Positions 1-11,246 are shown, numbered from the stretch's first letter. The stretch is DNA of 64,000 nt from Forficula auricularia (GCA_024734495.1 JALMQS010000030.1:9046191-9110190), one strand, 5' to 3'. Notes: generated from the sequence alone by a model not told the origin. A program made the numbers and translations.

Positions 1-660
1 ATCAGAAACTATATATTATACAGACACTGCCGAAAAATAATTAGTTTTGAAATTATATTTCTATACATTTTAGATCTTTTAAACAGAAATAATAATAATA
101 ATAATAAATGTTGCTGATTTCAATACTTCAGCTTTCAAATTATTTGCTCGCTCAGCATTTCGAGTAATATCATTTGAATATATTTTTGAATATTTTATAT
201 TTACATGATAAAATAAAACAATTCTCTCACTGTTTTCATTTAAAAAATGAATCTGTTCGTCTTAGGAGCTCTAATCTCGTAGAAAAAAAACACAAGGAAT
301 AGTTTTGGTCGACTAAACAATCTTTGATTAATTGATACAGCTAGGACTTCAGTCACTTTCCAAATTGAAAGCAACTTTTAATTATTAAATTAACTACTCT
401 TTATGCCCAATGGCTTATCTGTATCTGGATTATGATGCCCTCGATAATTCAGGAATGAAGTTGTATAAAGTTTGTTTTGATGCCAATATATTTGAATTTC
501 CAATGCAGAGAACTGATAAGGTTTATCTTTTTTAACTTCAAAACTTCTATTTCAAAAATTGGAAAATATCTTTTATTGAGATGTTCAGGCGAAATCATGC
601 TAAAAATTTAAACAAATGTTGCATTTCAATTTCATTTATTAAATTAATCAATTTATTATT
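1..660. other. No gene recognised; AAT microsatellite
   Basis: AT-rich sequence with stops in all frames. A short (AAT)n run lies near 89-108. I see no element ends, splice-flanked ORF or RNA gene. Confidence 0.6.
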
Positions 661-663
661 TTA

Positions 664-1130
664 TAATACTTCTTCTTCTTCTTATTCTTCCATATAGATG
701 TGAACACCTGTTTCTCCAACATATTATAATCAGTCATCAGGGTCATAACTCTCTTTCCATCAACTCTCATCTCAGTTGTCCGGAGAAGCTGTTTTGTAAC
801 GGTTGTGTCTGCCCTGGACTCAGCCCCATATGTTATTATCCGAACTGGTCTTATATATCCTAATTTTACTTTCGGCAGACATAAGCTTATTTTTCCAGAC
901 TAGATTGGATAGACAGACCGAAATTTTTGCTCCTTTGATGACTTGCGAAGTTACTTCTTCCTTAAGGTTTCATCTGCTAGAAATCTGACCTCCCAGATAG
1001 TTAAAGCTTGGGACTTGTTCTATTGGACTGTTGTTGATGACTAAGTTACACCTAAGGGGAACTTTTGCAATCGCCATGCATTTTGTCTTGGTGGTAGAGA
1101 CTTACATGTTAAGCCGATAGGAATTTTTAG
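664..1130 (-). pseudogene. RTE-like LINE reverse transcriptase C-terminal relic
   Basis: Read on the minus strand, the reading frames give the region typical of the end of RTE-type LINE reverse transcriptases. There is a KTKxM-like start, then VPSFNYLGGQIS, then a stretch ending KIRIYKTS, then a TYGAE-like motif and LLRTTEMR. The frame is broken by stops and small shifts (for example a stop right after the GGQISS motif), so the copy is dead. The low-coordinate end is a run of CTT triplets, probably the 3' tail of the insertion. The motif order is seen in the sequence; the clade name rests on family knowledge and could equally be a close relative. Confidence 0.65.
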
Positions 1131-1536
1131 AGAATTTGTTAGACAACTACATTTAATAGGTTTATTAGCTATTATACTTATATACTTATAAAATATCTGC
1201 CTTCTGCCTATAATAGTTAACACTGTGTACACTTACATTATGAATATGTAGTTTGAAATTAGGGTGCCTTAAAATTAAATAAATAAATAGATAATGGTCT
1301 TAGGTTATGTGGAGCCACAAAGAGAACCGTAACCATTTGACAAAATATGGTAGTAGGTGAAAAAATTATTAAACATAATAGACCAACGCGAGTATTCATA
1401 AATTTAATTTTATATTGGTTTAATATTCTTTGGCCTGATCATACTTGGTGAAATTATAAAATTGGTTAAAATTTTCTAAACTGATAGATAATCAAAGTTA
1501 AAAAAAAAAACGAAAAATTTAAATTGGATTTATTTT

Positions 1537-2890
1537 ACTTTATCCAATGCGAAGCATGGGAGAAAGTATTGTAATCGGTCGCGCGGCAAGCGCGATTTCA
1601 AAGGGTCCTCAGGTAAAGACTACGGAACCCATGGACTCAATTAAGCTCACAAATTGAAGTATTCAATGAGATTGAATTTTAGCACGTGACGGTTTTGCCA
1701 AAAATTACCTGAATCTCGTCGAGAGGCCAAAAAAGTGCCATTTTTTTGGAAGTGCGTGCGGATGGATGGATGGATGTTATCGTTTATTTCGTCCACGATT
1801 TTTTCCACACCTTTGCACCGATTGAAATGAAATTGAAAACCTACCATAAGTTTATCAAAATGAAGCGCTGATTAGTTTTTGGTACATATCGGCCCACAAA
1901 CATTAGTATTATACAACATTATTTATTTCAGTACTTTTTTAGTTTGTCTAAATATCTTTAAAATGACTTAACCAATTTTGATGAAATTTAATATCCTAAT
2001 TAATTACCTTGGGGACGACAAAAAAGGTTAAATAAAGTTTTTACTGAAATTATATTTTAAAGTACTTTACTCTAAAGTAAGATTTTTTAAATTCATTAAA
2101 ATTTATTCATTTTATCTGTGTAATATAGGAATCATTTAACCTAACTAAGGAAGAGTGGATAGGCTTTTCTCTGTGAAATGCTAAAAATTTGGGAGGAAAG
2201 TTTATAAGTAACCATAGCAACTGCGTTCTTTTCTTATCCGTTACCTTTATAGAGGAATCGACTTAAAACCAAAAATAGCGATTGATTCTCATCTAGTACT
2301 TGAGGAATAACCATTCTATATTGGAATTTTGAAGTTTCGGTTTTTATTGGTAACCATTGCTGAAGACATAGAGGAATCGATTTAAAATCAAAAACAGCTA
2401 TTGATTCTCATCTAGTACTTGAGGAATAACCATTCTATATTGGATTTTGACGTTTCGGTTTTTATTGGTAACCATTACTGAAGACATAGAGGAATCGACA
2501 TAAAATCAAAAATAGCGATTGATTCTCATCTAGTACTTGAGGAATAACCATTCTATATTGGATTTTTGACATTTCGGTTATTATTAGTAACCATTGCTGT
2601 AGAAATGGAGGAATCGACTTAAAATCAAAAATAGCCATCGATTCTCATATAATACTCGAGGAATAACAATTTTACATTAGATTTTTGACGCTTCGATTAT
2701 TATTGGAAACCATTCCTGAAGACATGGAGGAATCGGTTTAAAATCAAAAATAACGATCAATTCTTATCTAATCCTAGAGGAATAACCTTATTGGATTCCA
2801 TTTTTGATGTTTTGACTATTAATGGCAACCTCTACTGAAAACGTGGAAGAATCGACTTAAAATCAAAAAGACTAAATTCTTTTATGGCAA
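1537..2890 (+). mobile_element. R1 repeat, copy a (Helentron/HINE-like, non-autonomous)
   Basis: Begins ACTTTATCCAATGCGAAGC and runs through a roughly 600-bp non-coding body into a tandem array (2150-2880). A near-identical same-strand copy starts at 26990, and inverted partial copies lie at 15810-16640 and 45840-46210, so this is an interspersed repeat. No ORF of a transposase, helicase or RT is present. It shares its first bases and an internal stretch (GCTGATTAG, then TTTGGTACATATCGGCCCA) with the R2 repeats at 38, 39, 53 and 56 kb. A 5' end without long terminal inverted repeats plus an internal minisatellite resembles HINE/DINE-type Helentron derivatives; that class assignment is inference. 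Confidence 0.6.
2150..2885 (+). repeat. Tandem array of ~118-bp units (R1 internal)
   Basis: About six units, each starting near GAGGAATCGACTTAAAATC and containing GATTGATTCTCATCTAGTAC. Spacing measured at 2252, 2371 and 2489 gives 118-119 bp. Divergence rises toward the right end, where the last units have lost the shared TTTCGGTTTTT block. Confidence 0.85.
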
Positions 2891-3177
2891 ACAACTTCAA
2901 CTTGAGTGAGAAAATGCAGAAAATTGGCTTACTGGTAAAAGATTGGCACATTAATTAAAGAGGAACTTGAAACACCGTAACTTTCACTTCTTCGGGGCCC
3001 GAAATGAAGGGTGAAATTTATAGACTAAATTAACATTCACTGAAAATATTAAAAAAGATAAGAGTAAATAGATATTTTATTTAATATGGATTTACTATGA
3101 GTTAAGGATACTGGGTCACTTATTTCACATTAAAATTAAAAAATTAAAAGATATAAAATTTTTTTTCTTTTTCAATA

Positions 3178-3214
3178 TATATATTTCGGGCTATCAACCC
3201 ATCTTCAGGAAATA
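3178..3214 (-). ncRNA. Hammerhead-like motif, left arm of palindrome
   Basis: On the minus strand CUGAAGA (3208 to 3202) is followed by a hairpin GGGUU-GAU-AGCCC and then GAAA (3187 to 3184). The bases after GAAA are the self-complementary AUAUAUAU. One unpaired U lies between the core and stem II. Fits the CUGANGA/GAAA hammerhead core; catalysis is not shown. Confidence 0.45.
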
Positions 3215-3439
3215 CAGAAGGTAACTAAATAAAATTTATTGAATGACAGGCTATATATGTTTATTGAACAGAGAGACAGAATTTATCAAATTATTTTAAA
3301 AGGACACTTTCTCTTAAGCTGTTATTCAGATAACAGCTTAAGAAAGTGTCCTTTTTAAAATAATTTGATAAATTATGTTCTCTATTCAATAAACATATAT
3401 AGCCTGTCATTCAATAAATTTTATTTAGTTACCTTCTGT

Positions 3440-3480
3440 ATTTCCTGAAGATGGGTTGATAGCCTGAAATATATATATTG
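3440..3480 (+). ncRNA. Hammerhead-like motif, right arm of palindrome
   Basis: Mirror copy of the motif at 3184-3208: CUGAAGA at 3445-3451, hairpin, GAAA at 3466-3469, then AUAUAUAU. Stem II has one C-to-U change near its closing end (AGCCU rather than AGCCC), which leaves a wobble pair. Confidence 0.45.
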
Positions 3481-5307
3481 AAAAAAGAAAAAAATTTATA
3501 TCTTTTAATTTTTTAATTTTAATGTGAAATAAGTGACCCAGTATCCTTAACTCATAGTAAATCCATATTAAATAAAATATCTATTTACTCTTATCTTTAT
3601 TAAAGATGTTTCACCTTGCACCAACACCACAATCTCTACTGATCACTGAAAATATAATGATTCTAGAATAAACTTGGCATATTGGTAGAATTTGGTAGGA
3701 ACATTAATAAAGAATGAAATCGCAAAACCGAAACATTTCCTTCTTCAGGGCATAAAATGAAGGGGTGAATTTTGATCGATAAATTTTCATTATTTTCAGT
3801 ATGGTGTTGGAGTTTGAGGCGTTAATAAAGAATGAAATCGAAAAACAGAAACTTTCCTTTCTTAAGGACATAAAATGAAGTGATGATATTCGTGCGATAA
3901 ATTTTCATTATTTTCGGGATGGTGGTAGTGTTTGGGGCGTTAATAAAGGGTGAAATCGAAAAACCGAAACTTTCCCTTCTTCAGGACATAAAATGAAGGG
4001 GTGATATTTTTGCGATAAATTTTCATTATTTTCGGGATGGTGGTAGAGTTTGGGGCGTTAATAAAGGGTGAAATCGAAAAACCGAAACTTTCCCTTCTTC
4101 AGGACATAAAATGAAGTGGTGATATTCGTGCGATAAATTTTCATTATTTTCGGGATGGTGGTAGTGTTTGGGGCGTTAATAAAGGGTGAAATCGAAAAAC
4201 CGAAACTTTCCTTTCTTCAGGACATAAAATGAAGTGGTGATATTCGTGCGATAAATTTTCATTATTTTCGGGATGGTGGTAGTGTTTGGGGCGTTAATAA
4301 AGAGTGAAATCGAAAAACCGAAACTTTTCCTTCTTCAGGACATAAAATGAAGGGGAGTATTTTTTGTGCGATAAAATTTCATTATTTTCGGAATGGTGGT
4401 AGATTTTGGGGCGTTAATAAAGGGTGAAATCGAAAAACCGAAACTTTCCCTTCTTCAGGACATAAAATGAAGTGGTGATATTCGTGCGATAAATTTTCAT
4501 TATATTCGGGATGATGGCAGTGTTTGGGGCGTTAATAAAGAGTGAAATCGAAAAACCGAAACTTTCCCTTCTTCAGGACATAAAATGAAGGGGGGCGGCG
4601 GGTAGTTTTTGGGAGATAAAATTTCATTATTTTCGGGATGGTGCTAGATTTTGGAGCGTAAACATAGTGTGAAATCGAAAAACCGAAATTTTGCCTTCTT
4701 CAGGGCATAGAATGAGGGGGGGTGTATTTATTTGCGCGATAAAATTTCATTACTTTTGGGATGGTGGTAGATTTTAGGGCGTTAATAAAAGGTGAAATCA
4801 AGGACCGAAAATTTCCCTTCTTCAGAACATAAAATAAATGGGTGAAATTTATAGACTAAATTAACATATAGTGAAAATACAATGACTCTAGAATGATGAA
4901 ACTTGACATACTGCTAGAGCTTGGTTAATAAAGAAGAGAATCGAAAAACAAAACGTTTCCTTCCTCAGCATCTTAAAAGGTTTGAAGTTTATAATATAAA
5001 TTCTTATCAAGTAAAAATTCAAAGGGAATAAAATGCTAAAATTTGGCATGTTACTAGATTTTGGGGCATTAACAATGGGAGAAATAAAAAAACTGTAACT
5101 TTCCCTTAATCAGCATCTAAAATGAAGGAGTGAAAAATATGAGCTAAATTAACTAATAGTGAAAATTCAGCGACACTAGAATGCTAAAATTTGACATAGT
5201 TCAATAACTTGATCACTAATAATGTGGGAAATCGAAAAAGATCTTCCTCAGCCTTTAAAATAAATGCGTGAATCTTGCAGGATAAATTCCCATCCAACTT
5301 ACAAAAA

Positions 5308-5895
5308 TGAAGTGAAATCTCACAAAAACACTTATGTAAAAAAAGGCCAAGTTCGATTAATAAAATCCGTTTGCCAAAAAAAGTAGTGAGATCTAATGTG
5401 CTGCCAAGTTCAACATCATCAATTTATTAAATGAGTCGAGAATATATTAGTAACTTCAACTAAAACGCATGTTTTTCATTTCACATGTCCCTCTATATTT
5501 TTCATTGATTTCACATTTTTAGTTGAAATTATTTTCATAAAACTTGGCTTTTACGCATTATTATGTATGTCACGAATTACTAGTTACCATATCATGAGAT
5601 CTTAATAAGAGGGGAGTGGTGGAGGCCCTATCAAACAATAATAATAATAATTTAATGCGTAAAAGCCAAGTTTTAGGAAAATAATTTCAACTAAAAATGT
5701 GAAATCAATAAAAAAATATAGAGGGACATGTGGAATGAAAAACATTCGTTTGAATTGAAGTTACTAATATATTCTCGACTCATTTATAAATTGATGATGT
5801 TGAACTTGGCAGCACATTAGATCTCACTACTTTTTTGGCAAACGATTTTATTAATCGAACTTGGCCTTTTTTTACATAAGTGTTTTTGTTGAGAT
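5308..5895. mobile_element. Fold-back element, ~245-bp arms
   Basis: The left arm (about 5318-5575) and right arm (about 5650-5893) are inverted copies. Outer ends read CAAAAACACTTATG and its complement, and the arms include AAGGCCAAGTTCGATTAAT. The loop carries a short AAT run. No ORF. A MITE or fold-back transposon whose superfamily I cannot assign; no clean target duplication is visible. Confidence 0.75.
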
Positions 5896-5924
5896 TCAAA
5901 TTTACAAGAAATCATAAGTTGGTG

Positions 5925-6115
5925 TCATCTATTCAATCCGATGGAATGGAATATTTTTAATTATATGTCAGGTCAGGCAGGTGGCCCAGATTGCTGTTAC
6001 TGGCACTCGGCTTCGATCCCCGAGGGGTGAAAAACAACCCCCTCTGACATATAATTAAAAATATTCCATTCCATCGGATTGAATAGATGACACCAACTTA
6101 TGATTTCTTGTAAAC
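5925..6115. mobile_element. Fold-back element with tRNA T-arm-like centre, copy 1
   Basis: Inverted arms with GATGGAATGGAATATTTTTA at the left and its complement at the right. The centre reads TGGCACTCGGCTTCGATCCC, resembling a tRNA T-stem and loop. The same family recurs at 13215-13395 and in decayed form near 24430, 24960, 49515 and 52740. No coding capacity. Confidence 0.7.
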
Positions 6116-6119
6116 AAAT

Positions 6120-8300
6120 ATTAATTCAATATATATTCACACAAAGCACAAATAAGCCAAAATGATTTGAATCAAATCTCCGGTCGCCTGCAGGCCAAGC
6201 AGAAAAATTGAGGATATATAATTTTCCGCAGTTCATTACCACTAAAGCTATTGATTTTACCATGAATTTTTTTTATTAATTTATAAAAACATTAATTTTT
6301 ATTAAAAGAACGATAAGTGAAAGTTAGCTGTGTACACACAGATTTATTTATGAAATTTTTATGAAATTAAATAAAAATAAAGTAAAAAAGAATAATTCAC
6401 ATATCATAATTTATTAACATTATTAAATACAATATAAGAAGTGGAGCTGCGAAATGAGCTCAAATTTTTATTAAAAAAAATTCAAAATTGCAAGTCCAAA
6501 GATTTTCAAAATTCGTATACGCCGCGCTTTTTTAATTAATTTCAAAATATACATTTAGCATTTATTCGGCCTAAAATTCGATATAATTATTTCTAAAATG
6601 ATTACTATAATAAATTCAATTAAAAACATTGACCGGGAAATACCAAATGATTATTCAAATATTTATTTTGACTCTCGGAAACCTTATTTAAGCAAGATGC
6701 CACCCGCCAAGCCTCTCTTACTCAAAAACCAATCTTTCCATCGAACAAAGGTCCTACCAATGCGGACCATAATTTTGTCGCGTTGCTTTTAGATTGAATC
6801 GAGTTGAGCATAATGATCGGACGATAAGGTAGGTCTTTAATTGATATTACTTGTGTTTAGAAATTTTTTATATTGTAATCTTTTCTTATAAATGTTTTAT
6901 TTTTGTGTATAAGGTCCGACATCTTACCAGGATAAACCCAAATTAAACAGATCTCCAAGGGACCGTATCCATTTACCGCAACGCTATTCAAGCTTTCGTT
7001 GCAAACTGTGATATTGGCTACCCACATAAAGAACAAAGACATTGATCATAAAAAAATCAATTTGACTAAATTTTCATTTTTATCGTTTTCTTCAAATTTT
7101 CTTGTTTTCCATTTGTTAATAAAATCATTTAAAACCAAACTGCTTTCTTTTTAATTTCTTTACCTGATAATCTAAACATATTCATTTTACACCTTTTGAA
7201 AGATATTTAACTCTATTAATCTACTGTCCACTAATTAATCGAAACCACAACAATTTTAATTGAACAACTAACTTTTTTAAACCCGAGCTTCAGAAACTTA
7301 ATTTTTTTTAGAAGCTGATAGCCCAAAGTACAATATTTCACTCATTTTTATATTATTAATTAAACAATAATAATATTAATTTTTCTTCTTTTCATAAGTT
7401 AAACATTTGAGGGCCGGCTTGAACACCTAAAGACAAACTGAACGATTTGTTTGACTGCTTTTTAAATCATCTAACCGTCAATTAAGAGAGCGCTCAAATA
7501 AATATGTAGATTTACAGCTATTTTGACTCTAAATAAATTTGAGTTCCAATCAAGCTTAACTAACTAGCCCTAATGTATATATTTATGTATAAATATCGAA
7601 AAAAATTATTGGGAGATTAATTTGAATTATAGTTGGTGTTTTAATTAAGAAAGTAATAAAAAATGAACAAAACTAAAACCATATAAAACTATTCATCATC
7701 AATTATTGTAAAAACTAAAAATAGCAGATTTGTTGATTAATTTAAAAAATTTCTTACTTATAAATCTCTATATACATAGTCAAAAATCACGACAAGTGTG
7801 ACATCTCTTCAAGATATTTAGGATTAATTGAATTTATTGATTGATCGTAAAAGTTATGGAGATTTTGAATAGGTATCTGGTTTCCGGTCAAAAATAACAC
7901 CATATTATTTATTTCTGAGCTTTCGATCTTGTATTTGGTCATCTTCAAGGCTATAAACAATAAGAGCAGTGTTTTACAATTTCTTATTTACATATACAAA
8001 TTTCACTATCAATAGTTATTATGAGTAGAGGTAACAATTTAGTTAATAAATTAATTAATCAAATAGTTATTTTAATACATGTAATTCACCCCTCCTGATA
8101 CCTATTGGCAAAAAGTGATCGGGAAAACAAAATTTATTCTCCCATAAGAACAATACATTAATTTCACCGTTAATTAGGAGGTTAATTTTCACCAATAATA
8201 TTTGTAGAAGCTACGCCAAGGACTAATAGAGAAATTTCTCCAAAAATAGTTTCTTTAAATATCTAAAAATAAATATAATTCAGCAATATATTTTATATAA
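6120..8300. other. No gene recognised
   Basis: AT-rich. A 64-codon plus-strand frame at 6598-6792 has no recognisable domain or splice context. A degraded hammerhead-like motif lies at 7921-7948. The 3' end of the secreted-protein gene begins at 8306. Confidence 0.5.
7921..7948 (-). ncRNA. Degraded hammerhead-like motif
   Basis: Minus strand UUGAAGA (7948 to 7942), an intervening GACC..GAUC stretch, then GAAA (7924 to 7921). Core position C3 is U, so a working ribozyme is unlikely. Confidence 0.2.
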
Positions 8301-8305
8301 TTTTT

Positions 8306-9313
8306 TCAATAGTAATTAGGAAGTTGTGGTGGTGCGACATATATTAATCCCATCGGAAATTGATTCCCAACATTCCAACAAGGATACGGCGCAGGAGAAG
8401 GTATCGGATAGTTCATGAGATCGTCTTGGGGTAAATAAGAGCACATTTGAGGATAGGAAGGATAAAAACATTTTGGTGGAGGCCGTGAAGTTCCTGGATA
8501 TTTTCCAATATGAGGGAACTGTGGAAACTTTGGAGATTGATTATTTGGAGGTAGGTTGAATGGTGGAAGATGATGATTAGGAGGAAACAACATTTCATTT
8601 AGAGGAGTATTGAATGGATTTAATTTATTTTTATTGGTTATATCTTTGTTGAATGGATTGAAAATTCTTTGTTCAAAATTAGCAGGAGGAGAAGTAGAGG
8701 ATTCTGTTTTTAGAAGTTCTTCATTAAATGAAGTTAGTTTTTCATCAATGGACATTGAGATTGGTGGGGATTCTGTGGAAACAGAAATAAATTCGAATTC
8801 ATCGGTGCCCATTCGATCTGGAAATGTACTCCATGATTCGTTGAATGTTTCATCAATTCTCATCTGTAGGGTATTATTATCGTCAGGAATATCGGGGCTT
8901 GTTTTTAATATGATTTCCGGTTCACCCTTTGTGAAAAGTTCCTCGTTTATAGACAAATAAGGTGCTAAAGCTGTCGAACTTGAGCTGTCAGAAATCGCGT
9001 TTCGATTTAGTAAATTTGGTGTAAAATCCAAAAGATTCTCATTATTAGCCTTCTCGGCACTATTGACCATATACTCTAAGCAATCGTCATAAATCAAGTC
9101 ATAATCTTGCAACCATTTTAACGCCTTGCATGACTCATCGTCTGGATTTTTTAAGCATTCAGCTATTTTTTTCATTACATTTGTAGAATAGCTAAAAAGT
9201 TTTTCATTACGCACGACTGCGGGAACGAAAACTAGACACTTTCTCTCTTCGGAAGCACCCAGACCTTCGGATTTTGTTTTGCTGAGCAGAAGTAATGCTA
9301 ATATAAGAGAAAC
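8306..9313 (-). CDS. Secreted Pro/Asn-rich protein, exon 2 (most of the coding region)
   Basis: The open frame runs from a splice acceptor (TTTTTTAG, ending at 9314 on the minus strand) to a TGA at 8306-8308. Spliced in phase 0 to the exon at 11229-11246, it gives about 341 residues. The first residues, MMIWINVSLILALLLLSK, form a convincing signal peptide. The N-terminal third has four cysteines near residues 32, 59, 68 and 84 in a helix-like charged region. The middle is acidic and Ser/Thr-rich. The C-terminal third is dominated by Pro, Asn and Phe (NPFN, PPNN, PFNLPP) with three more Cys and ends PNYY. There is no recognised domain. Such composition is seen in insect cuticle, chorion, silk and salivary proteins, but that is only an analogy. 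No AATAAA lies close after the stop; variants such as ATATAAA do. The antisense frame at 8610-8960 is a shadow. I am fairly sure this is a real gene and do not know its function. Confidence 0.8.
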   Translation of the reverse strand, partial: VSLILALLLLSKTKSEGLGASEERKCLVFVPAVVRNEKLFSYSTNVMKKIAECLKNPDDESCKALKWLQDYDLIYDDCLEYMVNSAEKANNENLLDFTPNLLNRNAISDSSSSTALAPYLSINEELFTKGEPEIILKTSPDIPDDNNTLQMRIDETFNESWSTFPDRMGTDEFEFISVSTESPPISMSIDEKLTSFNEELLKTESSTSPPANFEQRIFNPFNKDITNKNKLNPFNTPLNEMLFPPNHHLPPFNLPPNNQSPKFPQFPHIGKYPGTSRPPPKCFYPSYPQMCSYLPQDDLMNYPIPSPAPYPCWNVGNQFPMGLIYVAPPQLPNYY

Positions 9314-9807
9314 CTAAAAAAGATATAAAGTAAAAAAATGAGTTAATGATAATTGAAATATTTTATATTTAACTTGAACAAATCAATGGCGTTATCATAT
9401 TCAATTTAAACCTTTAACTATTACTTCTATTACATATTACTATTATTATTGGTAAATTTAGAATTGTAATGGTTCAGAAAAAATTCATTCATTCATGGTC
9501 GTAACATTTAAAGTTCTGATTTCCCAAAAAGTATTATTTTAAATGCCTGTATATGGTCAGATTTTGAGTGAGACCCACCTCAAGTATTAATATTTTAATT
9601 TTTCAAATTTTAAAACCAATTAATATTTACTACTTATATTAGAATAATAAATAATCGATTGAAATCGAGTCACGAAAACTTGAGAATGAGACTTTTGATT
9701 GGATTTTATAAAAATATACCTACTTATAAGAAATCATAAACATAATAAAGACAATGTTTTCTATTTTCCCCAAGGAAAAACTAAAGTAAAGATATCGAAG
9801 AGTTTTT

Positions 9808-10010
9808 AAATTATATTTTAAAAGAACTAAAAAAACACTCTTCTAATAAGTACAAAATAATATAATACTTATTCAAAAAGTGTGGGGTGCAGAAACATGT
9901 TGTTTTAATTAATTTCGACAAAGTGGCCCACGCTTTTTGATTAAGTATTACATTATTTTGTTCTTTTTAGAAGCGTGATTTTTAGTTTTTTTTTAAATAT
10001 AATTTATTTT
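9808..10010. mobile_element. Fold-back element in intron
   Basis: Arms AAATTATATTTTAAAAGAAC at about 9811 and a complementary arm ending near 10008 pair over about 75 bp. The loop is about 45 bp. Non-coding; lies in the intron of the secreted-protein gene. Confidence 0.6.
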
Positions 10011-10170
10011 TTTACTTTTTAGTATTAATTATTTTTATAGAGAAATGTTTTCGGAATTTAATAGAATGAAATGTATTTATTTTTATTATTTTTATATAAT
10101 TTCAGTATTAGATGAAGGAGAATGTATCAGCCAAAGTTGGATGCGCTGGGTTCAATAAAACACCCTGAAT

Positions 10171-10210
10171 AAAACGTTTCGGCCTGAATTTATTTGGCCA
10201 TCTTCAATTA
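10171..10210 (-). ncRNA. Degraded hammerhead-like motif in intron
   Basis: Minus strand UUGAAGA (10207 to 10201), stem GGCC/GGCC around a long loop, then GAAAC (10180 to 10176). C3 of the core is U, which should weaken or kill activity. Confidence 0.3.
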
Positions 10211-10567
10211 ATTGGGAGTTATACACAAAATGCGGTACATATATGTGATCGAACCAAGCCTTATCAAAAATAAAATTTGTAGCTTCATGTAAATTTATAA
10301 CGATACCACCTCCTTCATCTAATACAGTTTCATCACAGCCTCGAACTCTAACATTTATATAATTTCATTTAAAATGAGTAGGTAAACAATTATTTTTATA
10401 GAGAAATGTTTGCGGAATTTAACAGAATAAAAGTTATATTGATACCTACATAGATAAATACATAGATATATACATACAGGTGAAGCTAATATAAAGCGTG
10501 TAAAAAACAGGTTTAGCCACTCTTCGATACCTTTACAAAAACTGATAGTTATTATATTATTTGGGGT

Positions 10568-10764
10568 CAGAGGCGGCGCAAGACCAAGATTTTATGCGTG
10601 CGAGATAAATTTTGCGAGACCCCCCCCCCTCTCTCTCTCTCGCATGGTGGCGCAATTTCATATAGATAGAAAAAAATGCAAAATATAGAGAGAAAAAAAC
10701 GAAAAAACTTCGAGGCGCGAGGCCCCTCGGACCACGAGGCCGTGATCGGTCGTCTACTCCTCTG
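10568..10764. mobile_element. hAT-like MITE with perfect 8-bp target duplication
   Basis: Starts CAGAGGCGGCGCA and ends CTACTCCTCTG, giving CAGAGG/CCTCTG ends. TTTGGGGT flanks it on both sides (10560-10567 and 10765-10772). The 8-bp duplication and CAG...CTG ends are hallmarks of hAT elements. It is 197 bp, with C-rich and CT-repeat interior and no ORF. Confidence 0.85.
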
Positions 10765-11228
10765 TTTGGGGTACTAACTTAAGATAATATCATGAATGTC
10801 TCGTTCAAAAGACACAATAGATTATTTTTTGTTCTAAAACACATAACTGTGTCCCATTTTATCTGGGCCTCACTAATACACATTCTGAAGAGAAGATAGA
10901 TATATTAGCCAAAGTTTATTTTTCCAAAGATCATTCATAGGTCCATCTAAAATTCGACACAATATCTCTTTAATTATTATTTTTTGTTTTCACTTTTTAC
11001 ATAAATACTATTAATCAGCTTTTAGCCATTTTAGAAGATATGGATAAAACTTTAAAAATAATAACTTTAATTAAAATTCCTACTGAAGTTTTTTACAGCA
11101 AGCCCTAAAAGGATGAGACAGTTAAACTTTACTAAAATAAATAAAAAAATTGTAATTACTTATCTTAAGGATTTGGTATGAATTAAATAATATATTTAAA
11201 TAATAATTAATTGAAATAACAAACTTAC

Positions 11229-11246
11229 ATTTATCCAAATCATCAT
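11229..11246 (-). CDS. Exon 1 of the secreted Pro/Asn-rich protein
   Basis: Eighteen coding bases, ATG ATG ATT TGG ATA AAT, end at a consensus donor GTAAGT (11228 to 11223). Joined in phase 0 to 9313 they supply the first six residues of the signal peptide. The intron is 1915 bp and holds a fold-back, a degraded hammerhead-like motif and a hAT MITE. Two tandem ATGs are available; the first is taken. Confidence 0.75.

Larger units (their letters stand above)
3050..3643. mobile_element. Palindromic inverted-dimer insertion with 12-bp target duplication
   Basis: Arms at about 3054-3322 and 3331-3600 are near-perfect inverted copies with the centre near 3327. The right arm continues into a tail with ATGTTTCACCTTGCACCAAC. 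The insertion splits the S2 array, and CACTGAAAATAT occurs on both sides (3038-3049 and 3644-3655), which reads as a target-site duplication. The tail recurs at 20804-20865 and, diverged, near 30778. Each arm holds one hammerhead-like motif. No coding capacity. Most likely a Penelope-related or other retroelement 3'-end dimer; the class is inferred. Confidence 0.75.
2930..5290 (+). repeat. Second ~118-bp tandem array (S2)
   Basis: About 13 units with the core GTGAAATCGAAAAACCGAAA, then CTTCTTCAGGACATAAAATG, then CGATAAATTTTCATTATTTT. Units at 3938, 4056 and 4173 are 117-118 bp apart. The central units (3820-4600) are most alike; units at both edges are strongly decayed, as expected if unequal exchange homogenises the middle. 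The array is split by the palindromic insertion at 3050-3643. The unit length matches that of the neighbouring R1 array, but the sequences are not clearly alignable. Confidence 0.85.

Noticed and set aside
3700..4860. Hammerhead motifs in every S2 unit
   Set aside because: GAAAC and CUGAAGA both occur but on opposite strands, so they cannot form one core.
2150..5290. CRISPR-like array
   Set aside because: Units are ~118 bp and repeat along their full length with no unique spacers; a eukaryotic tandem repeat.
8610..8960. 116-codon plus-strand frame
   Set aside because: Antisense shadow of the secreted-protein exon on the minus strand.
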